A stretch of DNA of 64,000 nucleotides from Advenella kashmirensis W13003 (GCF_000506985.1 NZ_KI650984.1:1-64000), one strand, 5' to 3'; shown: positions 1 through 10,612, counted from the first letter of the stretch. Notes: a model not told the origin generated them from the sequence alone. A program made the numbers and translations.

Positions 1-1070
1 CGTATCCTGGCCCTCTCGGCGCTGGACTTCGATCTATCGGTCTACGATCTGTTCGGCCTGCTGGGCGCCGGCGCCACCGTCGTGCTCCCGGCTGAAGACG
101 AACGACGCGACGCTGCCGCCTGGCTTGACCTGGTGCATCGCCATCACATCACGCTGTGGAACAGCGTGCCGGTCCTGCTGGGCCCGCTTCATCGCCATGG
201 GCGGCGCCACCGAAGCGGCCATCTGGTCCAATCTGTGCGAAGTGCCCGTGTCAGCAATATCGTGTGGTCGATGCCCTGGGCCGCGACTGCCCCGACTGGG
301 TCCCCGGCGAGTTGTGGATCGGCGGCGCCGGTGTCGCCAACGGCTACCGCGGCGATCCGCAACGCACCGCTGCCGCCTTCGTCACCTACAACAACCAGCG
401 CTGGTACCGCACCGGCGATCTAGGACGCTACTGGCCCGATGGCACACTTGAGTTCCTCGGGCGCCGGGACCATCAGATCAAGCTGCGCGGACACCGCATT
501 GAACTGGGCGAGATCGAAGCGGCGATACTGGCCTGCGGCGGGTTGCGCCAGGCCGTCGCCATGGTCGTCGGACAGCCCCCCGCCCTCGCAGCCGCCATCG
601 TAGCCGACCAGCCCACTCCGCCCGATGCGATCATCGCACAATTGCGTACCTTGCTGCCCGACTACATGCTCCCGACTCAGTGGCTGCAACTTGAGACGCT
701 GCCACTGAGCGCCAACGGCAAAATCGATCGCAATGCTTTGGCGACTCAGCTGGATGCGCTCTCTCCCCAATCTCAATACGAAGCGCCGCAGAACGGTTTG
801 GAAGACGCATTGGCGCAGATCTGGGCCGAGATACTGGGATGCAACCGGATCTCCCGCCATGACGACTTCTTCCTGCTCGGCGGGGACAGTCTGCGTGCCA
901 CCCGCCTGGTTGAAACCGTGCGCCAGCGCAACATTGCCGATGCCAGTTTGTCTTTGCGCCAGGTGTTTTCCACCTCCACGATCGCCGCACAGGCGGCATG
1001 GCTGCAAGCCCAGGCCGATTCTGCCGGACTCACTTATCAAGACCCTGCATTTGAAGAAGGAATACTATGA
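1..1070 (+). pseudogene. NRPS C-terminal part (adenylation-PCP), disrupted by two frame-breaking deletions
   Basis: This is the distal part of a non-ribosomal peptide synthetase that runs in from the left edge. Frame 1 (to about 180) carries the adenylation motif FDLSVYDLF and WNSVPVLL. Frame 2 (about 185-255) carries [14 protein letters not shown]. Frame 3 (about 260-1070) carries [20 protein letters not shown], the [13 protein letters not shown] core, NGKIDRN and a carrier domain with GGDSL (Ser codon 888-890). Against the homologous A domain of the next gene, about 43 residues are missing between WNSVP and GGATEA and about 14 before the GELWIGG block, so no single frame encodes the domain. 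The family activates cysteine in thiazoline siderophores such as pyochelin and yersiniabactin. No methyltransferase interrupts this A domain, unlike PchE and more like Irp2. A base-calling or assembly fault is an alternative to a real pseudogene. The stop overlaps the next start (ATGA). Confidence 0.75.
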
Positions 1071-4000
1071 CGCTCGACTCACTGATCAACGAACTGGATG
1101 CACTGGGTATTCTGCTATGGACAGAGGGAGGCCAGCTGCGCTTTCGCGCACCCGCCGGTGCACTGACGGACGAACACAGGGCCTTACTGACATCGCACAA
1201 GAAAGAATTGATTGCCCGTCTTGCGCCAGAAGCGGGTGCGCTGCCTGCAGATCCGCAACACAGGCACGACCCATTCCCCCTGACCGATGTACAGGCCGCC
1301 TATCTGGTCGGTCGCGGTTCGGCTTATGCCTATGGCGGTGTGGGATGCCATGGGTATGTCGAACTCGACATGCCTGATCTCGATCCGGCCCGCCTGGAAC
1401 AGGCCTGGCACCGTCTTATCGCCCGGCATGATATGTTGCGCGCAACTATCACGCAGGACGGGTGGCAGCAGGTGCAGGAACACATCAGCCTGCCGGCTCT
1501 GGAAACCGACGACCTGCGCAACCAGCCCGAAGACAAAGAGCAGGCTTCGCTGGACCGCACCCGTGCTGCCATGTCGGAAAAATGCTATACCCCCCACGAG
1601 TGGCCGTTGTATGAACTCAGACTCAGCCGCTGCAACCAATTCAGCCGGCTGCATTTATCGCTGGACCTGCTGATCGCCGATTTCGTGAGCATTCAGATCA
1701 TGCTGGCCGAACTCGACCAGTTGTACCGGATGCCAGAGAAACCGTTGCCATCCCTGACGCTGACATTCCGTGACGCGGTGCTCGCACTCAGGCATGACCG
1801 GGAACAGGCGGCACAGCGGGCGCGTTTCGCGCGCGATCGTGATTACTGGATGGCGCGGATTCCCAATATGCCGGGCGCGCCTGAGCTGCCGGTTCAGGAG
1901 AGGCCTGCCGCGCAGGCGCCGGTCGCATTCTCCCGCCATGCCATGACGCTTTCGTCCGTGCAATGGCACGCATTCTGCCGCCTGGCAGCAGAGCGTCGCA
2001 CAACGCCCACATGCGCCATTCTGGCGGCCTTTGCCGACACCATTGGGCGCTGGTCCAGACACCCCGGCTACTGCCTCAACCTCACGGTGCTGAACCGCCC
2101 GGCGATTCATCCGGAGATTGACCGCATTATCGGCGACTTTACATCGACCAGTGTTCTGGAAATCAGGCCACAGGAGAAATCACAGTTTGCAGAACGGGCG
2201 GCGCACTTGCAGCAGCAACTCTGGGAAGACATGGAACACGCCGCTTTCTCTGGCATCGAGGTATTGCGCGAAATGGGCAGAGAGAGGCAGCAACGGGATT
2301 TCATCCTGCCGATCGTCTTTACCAGCACGCTGGGTATGCAGCCGATGTCGGCCGAAACCGACGCTGACGGAGAATTCATGCAGGGCGCGCGCCTGGGATA
2401 CGGCATTACCCAAACGCCACAGGTATGGCTCGACTGCCAGGTGGCGGAACGTGCTGGCACGCTCTATGTCAACTGGGATATCCGCGAGGGCGTATTCCCG
2501 CCGGGCTTGATCGAAGACGCTTTTGCCGCGTTCAGTGCGCTGCTGCTCGCGCTGGCCGACGACGCAACTGTCTGGCAGGAGGCGCAACCTCTGGCGTTGC
2601 CAGCAAGCACCCGGCAGGCAAGAGAGCAAAGCAATGACACCGCCGTCGCGCTTGCCGCGGGACGATTGCACGACGGATTCCATTTACAGGCACAACAGCA
2701 GCCCGACGCAATCGCCATTATCGACGCACAGGGACCCGTCTCTTACGGTGCGCTGTTGCAACGGACCCGCGCAATTGCGCAGGCGTTGCTCGATTCGGGC
2801 TGCCAGCCCGGCGATCTGGTCGCGATTGCCCTGGATAAATCGCGCTGGCAAATTGCCGCTGTACTGGGCGTTCTGTGGGTCGGAGCCGCTTATTTGCCAC
2901 TGGACACCGAGCAGCCTCAGGCCCGACGTGACGCTATCCTGCGCGATGCGGGTGTGCAGCACGTTCTGACGGATGCCGCCGGACCGGACGGGGCGTGGCC
3001 GCAATGCATTACCGCGATTGCCACCGATGCGCTTGCTGTCGGCAGCACATCGGCCGCGACAATGGGACCGGCAGACGTCGAACCAACCAGTCTGGCTTAC
3101 GTCATTTATACCTCCGGCACCACCGGCAAGCCCAAGGGCGTCATGATGACGCATCTTGCAGCCATCAACACGGTGGCAGATATCAACGCGCGTTTTGGCA
3201 TTCATTCAGGCGACCGGGTCCTCGGTCTGGCGAACCTGGCATTCGATTTGTCCGTTTATGATATTTTCGGCACCCTGGCTGCAGGCGGCACACTCGTGCT
3301 GCCCAGCCCGGAACGCCGGCGCGACCCCTCACATTGGGCGGAATGCATGATCGCCAGCGAGGTGACCGTGTGGAATTCCGTTCCTGCCCAAATGCAAATG
3401 CTGGCCACTTTCCTGGAATCCGATCCCCACGTCCGCATTTCGACGCTCAGACTGGCGCTCCTGTCCGGTGACTGGATTCCTGTCGGTTTGCCTGCCGTCA
3501 TGCGCGCACATATCCCCGGGCTGCGTATTATCAGTCTCGGCGGCGCGACCGAAGCCGGTATCTGGTCGATCTGGCATGATATCGGAACGGTTCCGGCAAA
3601 CGCACGCAGCATCCCCTACGGTCGGCCGCTGGCCAACCAGACCTTCCATGTGCTGGACCCCATGATGAGACCGTGCCCGGATCAGGTGCCGGGTGAATTG
3701 TATATCGGCGGCACGGGCCTGGCCCTGGGTTACCTGAACGATCCCGTGCGAACAGAAGAACGCTTCATTGACCATCCGGCCACAGGCGAACGCCTGTATC
3801 GTACCGGCGATCTGGGAAAATATCGCCCCGACGGCGTGATCGAATTTCTGGGACGCGAAGACAATCAGGTCAAAATCCGCGGCCACCGGATCGAGCTGGG
3901 AGAAATCGAAAGCGCGTTGCAAAGCCATCCGGATATCGGCATGGCCGTCGCGCTCGCCTGCGGGGAGTTTGCACAGGACAGGCATCTGGCTGCCTTCTTT

Positions 4001-6583
4001 GAAGCCGCCGTTCTGCATCAGCCTGACGGCCATGCCGATCACTCGACGATCACGCAAGCTGCGAATACAGCCGGTGATCAAAGCATCGCCGCTCTGGATC
4101 GCCACGCCTTTCTGCAATGGGTCAATACCGCCGACGATATCGCCCGGCTGAACATGCTGGCAGCATTTCGCGAATGTGGTCTGTTTTCAAAGACGGGCGA
4201 ATCCCATGGCGTCGATCAGATCATTCACAGTACAGGCGCAATCGAATCCAATCATCGCCTGATCCGACGCTGGTTGCGCAATCTCTCCGAAGCCGGCTGG
4301 CTCGGTACCGATGAACAAAACAGCGCCTATGCGTTGTTACGTGAACCGGTCGGCGACGAAGCCGAACGACGCTGGGAACAATTGGAGCAGCTTGAACAGA
4401 AGATACATTACAGCAGCGAACTGCTGCGTTACCTGCGCGAGTCCGGCGGTCACCTGCCCGGACTCCTGCGTGGCGAAGTCGATCCGCTGGATTTGCTGTT
4501 CCCCCAGGGCACGCTGGATACCGCCGTCGCCGCATACAACGACAACCTGGTCAACCGGTGCATGAATGCAGTCGTGTGCGCAGCCGTCCGGGAAATCGCA
4601 AAAAACCGCAAGCATACGCAAGACAGCCTGCGCCCTTTGCGCATTCTTGAAATCGGCGCCGGTGTGGGTGGCACGAGCCGGGCCCTGATTCCGGCTGTGG
4701 CCGACTTTCCAGTGGACTATCTTTACAGCGATGTCTCCCCGTTTTTCCTGAATGCAGCCCGCGAACGCCACGGCGACTACCCATGGGTGCGCTACGGGCT
4801 GTTCGACTTGAACCAGGATTATGTATCGCAAGGGCTGCAGGCGGCCAGTTGGGATGTCATCGTCTGCTCGAATGTTCTGCACAATGCGCACCACGCGCCA
4901 ACGGTCCTGTCCCGGCTGCGCGAACTCGGCGCGCCAGGATGCACGCTGATCGTCATTGAGGCAACCCGTGAAATTGCGGCCCTGATGACCTCAATGGAGT
5001 TTCAGACCGGACTGTCCGGATTCACCGATGAACGTGAAGCGCTTGATCAGACATTCTTCAGTCGTGATCAATGGGAGCGTCTGTTTACTGAAGCCCAGGG
5101 CGAAGTGCTTTGCGCCTATCCGCCGCCCGATGAGGCCATCGCCAGTGTCGGCCAGGTCGCCTTCGTGGTACGCCTTCCCGAAACACGCAAGATCACGCAT
5201 GAACCTCAGATCCGCGAATATCTCAGAGAACGTCTGCCCGAATATATGCTGCCATTGCGACTCGAAGCGCTGCATGCACTTCCGCTGTCGCGCAACGGCA
5301 AGGTCGATCGCAACGCTCTGAAGCAACGCGTACATATTGCCGCCCAGCCCATGATTGCTGCCGCATCTGAGCGGCCCATGGACGAACTGGAAAGCCGCCT
5401 CATCGGCATCTGGGAAACCGCATTGGGCAGGACTGGGCTGGGCCGCAACGATGATTTTTTCCAGGCCGGCGGCGATTCTCTGCTCATTGCCCAGGTCGTG
5501 GCAAAAATGCGGGAACAGATGACCGAGGCAAAAGACTGGGAATGGGACCGGCTGATGCGCGAAGTGCTCAGGACTCCGACCGCTGCAGCGACAGCCACCG
5601 CACTGCGAAATAGTGTTAACAGCAGCGACACAGCGACAACGCACGCTGCCTCTCCCCTGCTGTCCCTCATTCCGGGTAAGGCGCAGACCGACACCATTCA
5701 TGTTCTGGTCCACGACGGCAGCGGCACGCTGGCGCCCTACCGGGCCCTGTTGCCCCTGCTCGAAGCGGCGCCGGAACGGACCGGTGAAATAGTCGGCCTT
5801 ATGGTGCCGGACGCCCAGGCCTATCTGGACCGCCCCGCGGAACGACTGATTTGCGACCTTGCCACAGAATACGCCACGCTGCTGGCGACCCTTGGCACCT
5901 CTCGCATCCACCTGATCGGCTATTGCATGGGCGGTCTGCTGGCGACCGAAATCGCCCGCGTGCTGCTCGACGCCGGCTTACAAGTGGACCCGGTGACCGC
6001 AATCAGCAGCGACCGGTTCCGCTACCATATCGATGACGACCTTCTGCTTGAACGGGCTTTCGGCGGTCTCCTGGGGGCTGATATCACCGCTGCCGGACAT
6101 CATGTCGACGATACCCTGATGGCGCGTGCGCTTTTGCAATTACGTAAACAGCACGGCGACCATATCCCCCCGGCTTCCCTGCAATCGCTCAACGGCGAAC
6201 TGAAACCCGTCGCCGATTGCTATGCACGACTGGCCGACATCCCTGCCGCCGAACGCCGCGCCGCCCTGGTTGCGACCATGTCGACCAAAGCCTGGGAAGT
6301 GCCGGAAGCGCAAATAGAAAGCCAGTTCCGTATATTCAAGCACAGCCTTGCGGCAGTCTCGCTGTATCAGCCTGAAGCGTTCGCCGGTGATCTGCATCTT
6401 TTGCTGGACAACGAGGCGCTTCACTTCCTGCCGGGCCTGCAACCGGACATGCGGTCTTTCTGGAATGAGCTGGCTCTGGGCGATGTGCGCATCGACAGTA
6501 TCCACGGCAACCATCTGAACTGCCTGCAGCCGCCTCATGTGAATGTTGCGCTGGATCATATTCTCCGGGGGCAAACCGCATGA
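1067..6583 (+). CDS. pchF: PchF-like NRPS: docking-Cy-A(MT)-PCP-TE, siderophore synthetase
   Basis: 1838 aa, close to the size of pyochelin synthetase PchF. Residues 1-55 resemble a TubC-type N-terminal docking domain. A heterocyclization (Cy) domain follows, with the diagnostic DxxxxDxxS as D200-LLIA-D205-FV-S208. The A domain has [11 protein letters not shown] near 677, FDLSVYD, GGATEA and [13 protein letters not shown] near 911. A SAM methyltransferase domain is inserted before the last A motif ([14 protein letters not shown] near 1193). NGKVDRNAL lies near 1408, a carrier domain has GGDSL (Ser1471), and a C-terminal thioesterase has GYCMGG near 1620. By family it condenses and cyclises a second cysteine, N-methylates the reduced ring and releases the siderophore. 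The TE motif has Cys where most have Ser. The start is fixed by ATGA overlap with the upstream NRPS. Assignment to a thiazoline siderophore is firm; the exact product is not. Confidence 0.93.
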   Translation: MTLDSLINELDALGILLWTEGGQLRFRAPAGALTDEHRALLTSHKKELIARLAPEAGALPADPQHRHDPFPLTDVQAAYLVGRGSAYAYGGVGCHGYVELDMPDLDPARLEQAWHRLIARHDMLRATITQDGWQQVQEHISLPALETDDLRNQPEDKEQASLDRTRAAMSEKCYTPHEWPLYELRLSRCNQFSRLHLSLDLLIADFVSIQIMLAELDQLYRMPEKPLPSLTLTFRDAVLALRHDREQAAQRARFARDRDYWMARIPNMPGAPELPVQERPAAQAPVAFSRHAMTLSSVQWHAFCRLAAERRTTPTCAILAAFADTIGRWSRHPGYCLNLTVLNRPAIHPEIDRIIGDFTSTSVLEIRPQEKSQFAERAAHLQQQLWEDMEHAAFSGIEVLREMGRERQQRDFILPIVFTSTLGMQPMSAETDADGEFMQGARLGYGITQTPQVWLDCQVAERAGTLYVNWDIREGVFPPGLIEDAFAAFSALLLALADDATVWQEAQPLALPASTRQAREQSNDTAVALAAGRLHDGFHLQAQQQPDAIAIIDAQGPVSYGALLQRTRAIAQALLDSGCQPGDLVAIALDKSRWQIAAVLGVLWVGAAYLPLDTEQPQARRDAILRDAGVQHVLTDAAGPDGAWPQCITAIATDALAVGSTSAATMGPADVEPTSLAYVIYTSGTTGKPKGVMMTHLAAINTVADINARFGIHSGDRVLGLANLAFDLSVYDIFGTLAAGGTLVLPSPERRRDPSHWAECMIASEVTVWNSVPAQMQMLATFLESDPHVRISTLRLALLSGDWIPVGLPAVMRAHIPGLRIISLGGATEAGIWSIWHDIGTVPANARSIPYGRPLANQTFHVLDPMMRPCPDQVPGELYIGGTGLALGYLNDPVRTEERFIDHPATGERLYRTGDLGKYRPDGVIEFLGREDNQVKIRGHRIELGEIESALQSHPDIGMAVALACGEFAQDRHLAAFFEAAVLHQPDGHADHSTITQAANTAGDQSIAALDRHAFLQWVNTADDIARLNMLAAFRECGLFSKTGESHGVDQIIHSTGAIESNHRLIRRWLRNLSEAGWLGTDEQNSAYALLREPVGDEAERRWEQLEQLEQKIHYSSELLRYLRESGGHLPGLLRGEVDPLDLLFPQGTLDTAVAAYNDNLVNRCMNAVVCAAVREIAKNRKHTQDSLRPLRILEIGAGVGGTSRALIPAVADFPVDYLYSDVSPFFLNAARERHGDYPWVRYGLFDLNQDYVSQGLQAASWDVIVCSNVLHNAHHAPTVLSRLRELGAPGCTLIVIEATREIAALMTSMEFQTGLSGFTDEREALDQTFFSRDQWERLFTEAQGEVLCAYPPPDEAIASVGQVAFVVRLPETRKITHEPQIREYLRERLPEYMLPLRLEALHALPLSRNGKVDRNALKQRVHIAAQPMIAAASERPMDELESRLIGIWETALGRTGLGRNDDFFQAGGDSLLIAQVVAKMREQMTEAKDWEWDRLMREVLRTPTAAATATALRNSVNSSDTATTHAASPLLSLIPGKAQTDTIHVLVHDGSGTLAPYRALLPLLEAAPERTGEIVGLMVPDAQAYLDRPAERLICDLATEYATLLATLGTSRIHLIGYCMGGLLATEIARVLLDAGLQVDPVTAISSDRFRYHIDDDLLLERAFGGLLGADITAAGHHVDDTLMARALLQLRKQHGDHIPPASLQSLNGELKPVADCYARLADIPAAERRAALVATMSTKAWEVPEAQIESQFRIFKHSLAAVSLYQPEAFAGDLHLLLDNEALHFLPGLQPDMRSFWNELALGDVRIDSIHGNHLNCLQPPHVNVALDHILRGQTA

Positions 6584-7746
6584 CGCGCCCCGTCATTGCG
6601 ATCGTCGGCGCCAGCGGATCGGTCGGATCAGGGGCCTTGGCCTGCCTTATGCACGACGATCAGCGCTATGTGCTGCGGGCCGCCTATCACACACGTGCGC
6701 CACAGGATCCAGACAAATACGATTCCATGTGCTGGAGTCGCGTCAACGTCTATGACGATTCGTCCCTCGCCCGATTCTGCAGCGGTTGTACTGTCGTATT
6801 GAATACTGCCGGGCCATCCTCACAGATTGGCGATCGCGTCGCCCGCGCAGCCGACCGGGCTGGTGCCGATTACGTCGATGCCTTTGGCGGCCGACAGTTA
6901 TCCGATCTGTTCCAGGCAAATCCGCTGTCGATGAACCGGCGCGTTATTCATTCTGCCGGAATTTATCCCGGGCTATCGGAATTACTGCCTCGATGGCTCG
7001 CACGTACTCACTTCGATAAGGTGCAAACACTAAGGGGATGGTCCGGCGGACGGGAAGCCTGCTCTCCCGCTGCGGCGGTCGACGTACTCGCCAGCACGCA
7101 CCAGGGTTTTGGCCGTGCCGGCGCGCTTTGGGAGGATGGGAAGCGGATCACAAATGCAATGGCCGCGTACTCGGCCACAGACTTGCCCGGCTTTCCTGGT
7201 CACGTTTACGTGCAACCCTTTCTCAGCGAAGAACTGGAACGGCTGATACGCGACCTGGATTTGCACGACGTCCGATGGGGCAATGTCATGGCCAGTACGC
7301 GCGCACTCGAGGTCATTGCACGCTGGAGCAGCCGCCTGGGCATCCACGCCGGCGCAGAAAATACGCAAGCCTATCGGCAGTTGCAGCAGCAGGCGGTCAA
7401 TGATCTGGTCGAGACGGCCAGCATGGATCTGGCCGGACAAACGCCCTACTACCGGCTGCTCATTGACATGGAGGGAACCGCATCGGGCGCAACCAGACGG
7501 CTGCGGGCCGTGCTCAAAGCGAGAGACAGCTATCGCGTAAGTGGCGCGGTCGCGGCAAATGCCGCATCCCTGCTGGTCACGAACCCGCCGCCCCCCGGAA
7601 CTTACCGGGCCGACAGCATACTCGATTGGGAAGCGGTCCTGAGCACTCTGCAACATAATCGTTGCATTGACGATTTCACTCTGGCCTTTCGTGGCGCCGC
7701 CGGCTGCGATGACGGCACTGACCGGATCGAAGAGGGTGTGCTATGA
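6580..7746 (+). CDS. Saccharopine dehydrogenase-like NAD(P)-binding protein of the siderophore operon
   Basis: 388 aa. The N-terminus is a Rossmann fold, VIAIVGASGSVGSGALACL, and the early part (SGCTVVLNTAGPSSQIGD, then GADYVDAFGG) matches the saccharopine dehydrogenase NADP-binding family. It overlaps both neighbours by four bases (ATGA at each end), so it is almost certainly made together with the NRPS. Saccharopine-reductase-like proteins occur in some thiazoline siderophore clusters. A role as a second ring or imine reductase is inference, because the following gene already encodes a PchG/Irp3-type reductase. No signal peptide or membrane segment is seen, so it should be cytoplasmic. Confidence 0.75.
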   Translation: MTRPVIAIVGASGSVGSGALACLMHDDQRYVLRAAYHTRAPQDPDKYDSMCWSRVNVYDDSSLARFCSGCTVVLNTAGPSSQIGDRVARAADRAGADYVDAFGGRQLSDLFQANPLSMNRRVIHSAGIYPGLSELLPRWLARTHFDKVQTLRGWSGGREACSPAAAVDVLASTHQGFGRAGALWEDGKRITNAMAAYSATDLPGFPGHVYVQPFLSEELERLIRDLDLHDVRWGNVMASTRALEVIARWSSRLGIHAGAENTQAYRQLQQQAVNDLVETASMDLAGQTPYYRLLIDMEGTASGATRRLRAVLKARDSYRVSGAVAANAASLLVTNPPPPGTYRADSILDWEAVLSTLQHNRCIDDFTLAFRGAAGCDDGTDRIEEGVL

Positions 7747-8852
7747 CGCAAGCGATCAGCCCGATCCGCGTGGTTGTGTGCGGCACCACATTCGGACAAA
7801 CCTATTTAAGTGGCATTGCGATGTTGCCAGGCGAATTCCGTCTGGCGGGCATTCTTGCCCGGGGCAGCGACTTTGCCCGGCAATGCGCGCAGCGCTACCG
7901 GGTGCCGCTCTACACGTCTGTGGATGAACTGCCCGACGAGATCCAGGCCGCATGCGTCGTCGTGCGGTCATCAATCCTGGGCGGGGCCGGAACCAAGCTC
8001 GCCATGGCCCTGCTGGAACGCGGCATCCATGTCCTGCAGGAACAGCCTGTGCATCACGAAGACCTCAGCCAGTTGCTGTTGGCTGCGAGGAAGAACCAAT
8101 GCCAATATCAGCTTAACGGCTTCTACCCTGATATTCCCAGCGTCGCCCAGTTCATTGAAGCCGCCCGAAGCGTGCTTGCCCAACGCAAGCCTCTGTTTGT
8201 CGACGCCGCCTGCAGCGTACACGTCCTTTATCCTCTTATCGACATACTTGGCAAGTCTTTGGGCCGGTTACGCCCATGGTTCTTCACTCTGCACCCCGCC
8301 GACAGCGAAGGCCTGGGACCTCTTACATGCCTGACCGGACGCATTGCCGGGCTGCCCCTAACGTTGCGCGTTCAAAACCAGTTCGATCCTGCCGACCCCG
8401 ACAATCATTTGCATCTGTTCCATCAAATTTCACTGGGTACGCAGGGCGGTACGCTGACTCTGCTGGATAGTCACGGGCAAATCATGTGGCAACCGCGTAT
8501 GTTCATGAAACGCCGTGATGATGGAATACTCGATCTATCCGTCGCACAGGCATCGCTGGCGTTGCCTGCCAGCACCATTGTCGACACCACTGTCGCCCCC
8601 ACTTACAACGAGATTCTGACACGGATCTGGCCGCAAGCTGCCGCGCGGGCCTTATTGCGGTTCCATCAGACAATCCAGGAGAAACGCCAGAATCCCGTCA
8701 TGAATCAATATCTGCTGAGCGCAGCAAAAGCATGGGTCGAGCTTGGCACCGAACTGGGTGTACCTCACGAAATTGCTGCAAAGGATACGCTTCCCCTTGC
8801 GATTCAACACATCATACCCTTGACCCCACAGCATTGGAAAACACGATTGTGA
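7743..8852 (+). CDS. pchG: Thiazolinyl imide reductase, PchG/Irp3-like
   Basis: 369 aa. It starts IRVVVCGTTFGQTYLSGI, a nucleotide-binding loop of the Gfo/Idh/MocA-like thiazolinyl imide reductases, followed by GIHVLQEQPVHHEDL and NGFYPDIPSV, which match the PchG/Irp3 layout. These enzymes use NADPH to reduce a thiazoline ring to thiazolidine while the chain is bound to the carrier protein, which precedes N-methylation by the methyltransferase in PchF. The start overlaps the upstream stop (ATGA) and the stop overlaps a GTG start of the thioesterase gene. Length and placement between pchF and the thioesterase agree with the pyochelin/yersiniabactin operons. Confidence 0.88.
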   Translation: MTQAISPIRVVVCGTTFGQTYLSGIAMLPGEFRLAGILARGSDFARQCAQRYRVPLYTSVDELPDEIQAACVVVRSSILGGAGTKLAMALLERGIHVLQEQPVHHEDLSQLLLAARKNQCQYQLNGFYPDIPSVAQFIEAARSVLAQRKPLFVDAACSVHVLYPLIDILGKSLGRLRPWFFTLHPADSEGLGPLTCLTGRIAGLPLTLRVQNQFDPADPDNHLHLFHQISLGTQGGTLTLLDSHGQIMWQPRMFMKRRDDGILDLSVAQASLALPASTIVDTTVAPTYNEILTRIWPQAAARALLRFHQTIQEKRQNPVMNQYLLSAAKAWVELGTELGVPHEIAAKDTLPLAIQHIIPLTPQHWKTRL

Positions 8853-9655
8853 TAATTACCCAAAAACACGTGTTGTCGCCCTGGCTTCGCATATATCAAC
8901 CTCGGCCGAAAGCTACTGCGCGAATCGTCTGTCTACCCCATGCCGGTGGAACGGCTAGTTTTTTCAGGGATTGGAACCGATATTTGCCAGGGAATATAGA
9001 ACTTGTTGCCATTCAGTACCCTGGCCGGCAGGAAAGGCTCGATGATGAGTTAATCAATAATATGGCAGCACTCACCGAAGAACTCGCAGAGGAGATCAGG
9101 CCGTTACTGGATCGTCCATATATTCTTTTCGGTCATAGCATGGGCGCCGCGGTCTGCCATGAACTCTGTCTATTGCTAACGCAACGTCGACTGCGATTAC
9201 CGGAACGGTTGATAGTATCAGCCCGGGAAGCGCCTATGCACAACCTCACCGGTAGGCTGCATCTAGCCCCCGATTCAATATTCTGTGAAAAACTTAGTTC
9301 ACTCGGAAATACACCGCCGGAACTGCTGCATTCCGACGAATGGCGCAAACTCATGCTTCCCGTTATTCGCAACGACTACCAACTCATTGAAACGTACCAG
9401 CCAACGCAGCAAAGTGCACCAATGCCTATTCGCATTAGTGCCTTTGTCGGAAGTAAAGACAATGAACTCACGATTGCCCAGGCGGCAGACTGGTCAGCCG
9501 TGACATCGAAACCATTCGAACTACGTATTTTCGAAGGAGATCATTTTTACCTTTGCGAACGTTGTGCTCCCGTTGTTACAGAAGCAATTCGTTCCTTTCA
9601 GCTCCAGCTGCTAAATTTGTCATCCGATGCTAAAACTTGGCCTTCCACACCATGA
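8849..9655 (+). CDS. Type II thioesterase, PchC/Irp4-like
   Basis: 268 aa from a GTG start that overlaps the reductase stop (GTGA, 8849-8852). The frame is open further upstream (an ATG at 8732), but that would overlap pchG by over 100 bases. Motifs are VCLPHAGGTASFF, YPGRQERL and the nucleophile elbow GHSMG (Ser97), with a late GDHFYL that supplies the catalytic His. Stand-alone alpha/beta-hydrolase thioesterases of this type clear mis-loaded carrier domains in NRPS systems; PchC and Irp4/YbtT are the relevant relatives. The coding sequence is visibly richer in A and T than the NRPS genes before it, although it is joined to them. No clear terminator follows it. Confidence 0.88.
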   Translation: MIITQKHVLSPWLRIYQPRPKATARIVCLPHAGGTASFFRDWNRYLPGNIELVAIQYPGRQERLDDELINNMAALTEELAEEIRPLLDRPYILFGHSMGAAVCHELCLLLTQRRLRLPERLIVSAREAPMHNLTGRLHLAPDSIFCEKLSSLGNTPPELLHSDEWRKLMLPVIRNDYQLIETYQPTQQSAPMPIRISAFVGSKDNELTIAQAADWSAVTSKPFELRIFEGDHFYLCERCAPVVTEAIRSFQLQLLNLSSDAKTWPSTP

Positions 9656-10096
9656 ATGCCTTCTCACATGTTCATCTAAAAAGGACCCGACTTCCACTCT
9701 CTGGGAGCATTAACGCCAAGGCGATCAATGCCTTTCACTTGCTCCGGGTGCTTTTCAAACAATATGCTCAATATCTGACTGGCACCCGCCGAACGAATTT
9801 TCATTAATTGGGTAGTTTTCAATGTATATAGAAAATATCAAAATCCGTGAAATTTGCCAATTTTTTCAGTCCTTGACCTTTTGTTATAGAGCGGAATTGT
9901 CCAACAAGCAGTTGTTTTCATCTAACAATCGGGAAGGACATCAAAAGAATTTTTACGAATGTGTAGTAAAGCCCGCTCCGATTTGTCGCATTCGCCGCGC
10001 GCTGTTTCAATTGGACACGGACGTTTACAGGCCTTGTGGATAGGCGATGGTATAAAAATTCAGGAGCAGGCTTAATGCCTGGAAATTAAAGGACCT
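9656..10096. other. 441-bp non-coding stretch downstream of the siderophore operon
   Basis: The stretch is AT-rich compared with its surroundings. It contains one possible 42-codon reading frame on the - strand (9676-9804, starting MKIRSAGASQILSIL) with plausible codon use but no recognised family. It also contains a 73-codon + strand frame (9822-10043) that I do not believe. I see no inverted-repeat ends, no transposase fragment that I can name, no good rho-independent terminator and no Fur-box-like palindrome. It may be a decayed gene at the edge of an acquired cluster. Confidence 0.4.
9676..9804 (-). CDS. Possible 42-aa small ORF or gene remnant, unknown
   Basis: An ATG at 9804 opens 42 codons to a TAG at 9676-9678. 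The product is hydrophilic with a short amphipathic start (SQILSILFEKHPEQVKGIDR). It points toward the thioesterase gene. There is no clear Shine-Dalgarno sequence. The text looks more protein-like than chance, but no domain is recognisable, so it could be the end of a broken gene. Confidence 0.2.
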   Translation of the reverse strand: MKIRSAGASQILSILFEKHPEQVKGIDRLGVNAPREWKSGPF

Positions 10097-10522
10097 ATGA
10101 TGAACCACAAACTCTTAACTCTGACCGGCCTCGTTTTATGTACCGGACTGGCGGCATGCTCGACGTCAAATGAAATCGGCAAGGACTTGTCGCAACAAAC
10201 TGTCGAATATAGCTGCGGCCAGGGAAGCACCCAGCCGTTAAGCGTCCAGTACACCTTCCAGGCCGAGGAACCGTTGAGCGCCAGACTCGTATACGGCAAC
10301 CAGGCAGTAGAGCTCACGCGCGCAACGAACAGCAACGCCGACATGGTAGGTAACACATTCCGTGGAAACGGCTATACATGGACCACCGAAAAATTCACGC
10401 GTGAAGACGTCGGTAGTGTGAATGGCAAAATGCTTACCCAGGAAATGCAGCAGAACGCGGGTGGGCAATCGTCTACCGTTAGTAATGTGCTGGTCAAGGA
10501 CTGCAAGGTCGGCGGCAGCTGA
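10097..10522 (+). CDS. Lipoprotein, MliC-like (membrane-bound lysozyme inhibitor type)
   Basis: 141 aa with a signal peptide ending in a lipobox (LAACS, Cys at about residue 21 from the first ATG), so it is probably an outer-membrane or periplasm-facing lipoprotein. The mature part shows the pattern YSCGQG, a VQYTF strand, ARLVYGNQAVELTRA and GNGYTWTTE. This is the order of conserved elements in the MliC/PliC C-type lysozyme inhibitor domain. A C-terminal Cys (VKDCKV) may pair with the early Cys. Two ATGs stand in tandem (10097 and 10100), with AAAGGA a few bases upstream. It is monocistronic. The family call is by motif pattern only. Confidence 0.6.
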   Translation: MMNHKLLTLTGLVLCTGLAACSTSNEIGKDLSQQTVEYSCGQGSTQPLSVQYTFQAEEPLSARLVYGNQAVELTRATNSNADMVGNTFRGNGYTWTTEKFTREDVGSVNGKMLTQEMQQNAGGQSSTVSNVLVKDCKVGGS

Positions 10523-10612
10523 AAAAGCGTGTCACGCATTAGCGGCTGGCACAGATTGCCGGCTGCGCTATACCATCAGCTAGATAGGGATGGCTTCCGA
10601 TATCAGTCAGGC

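Noticed and set aside
9822-10043. 73-codon + strand ORF between the siderophore operon and the lipoprotein gene
   Set aside because: No ribosome site, odd composition, no family resemblance.
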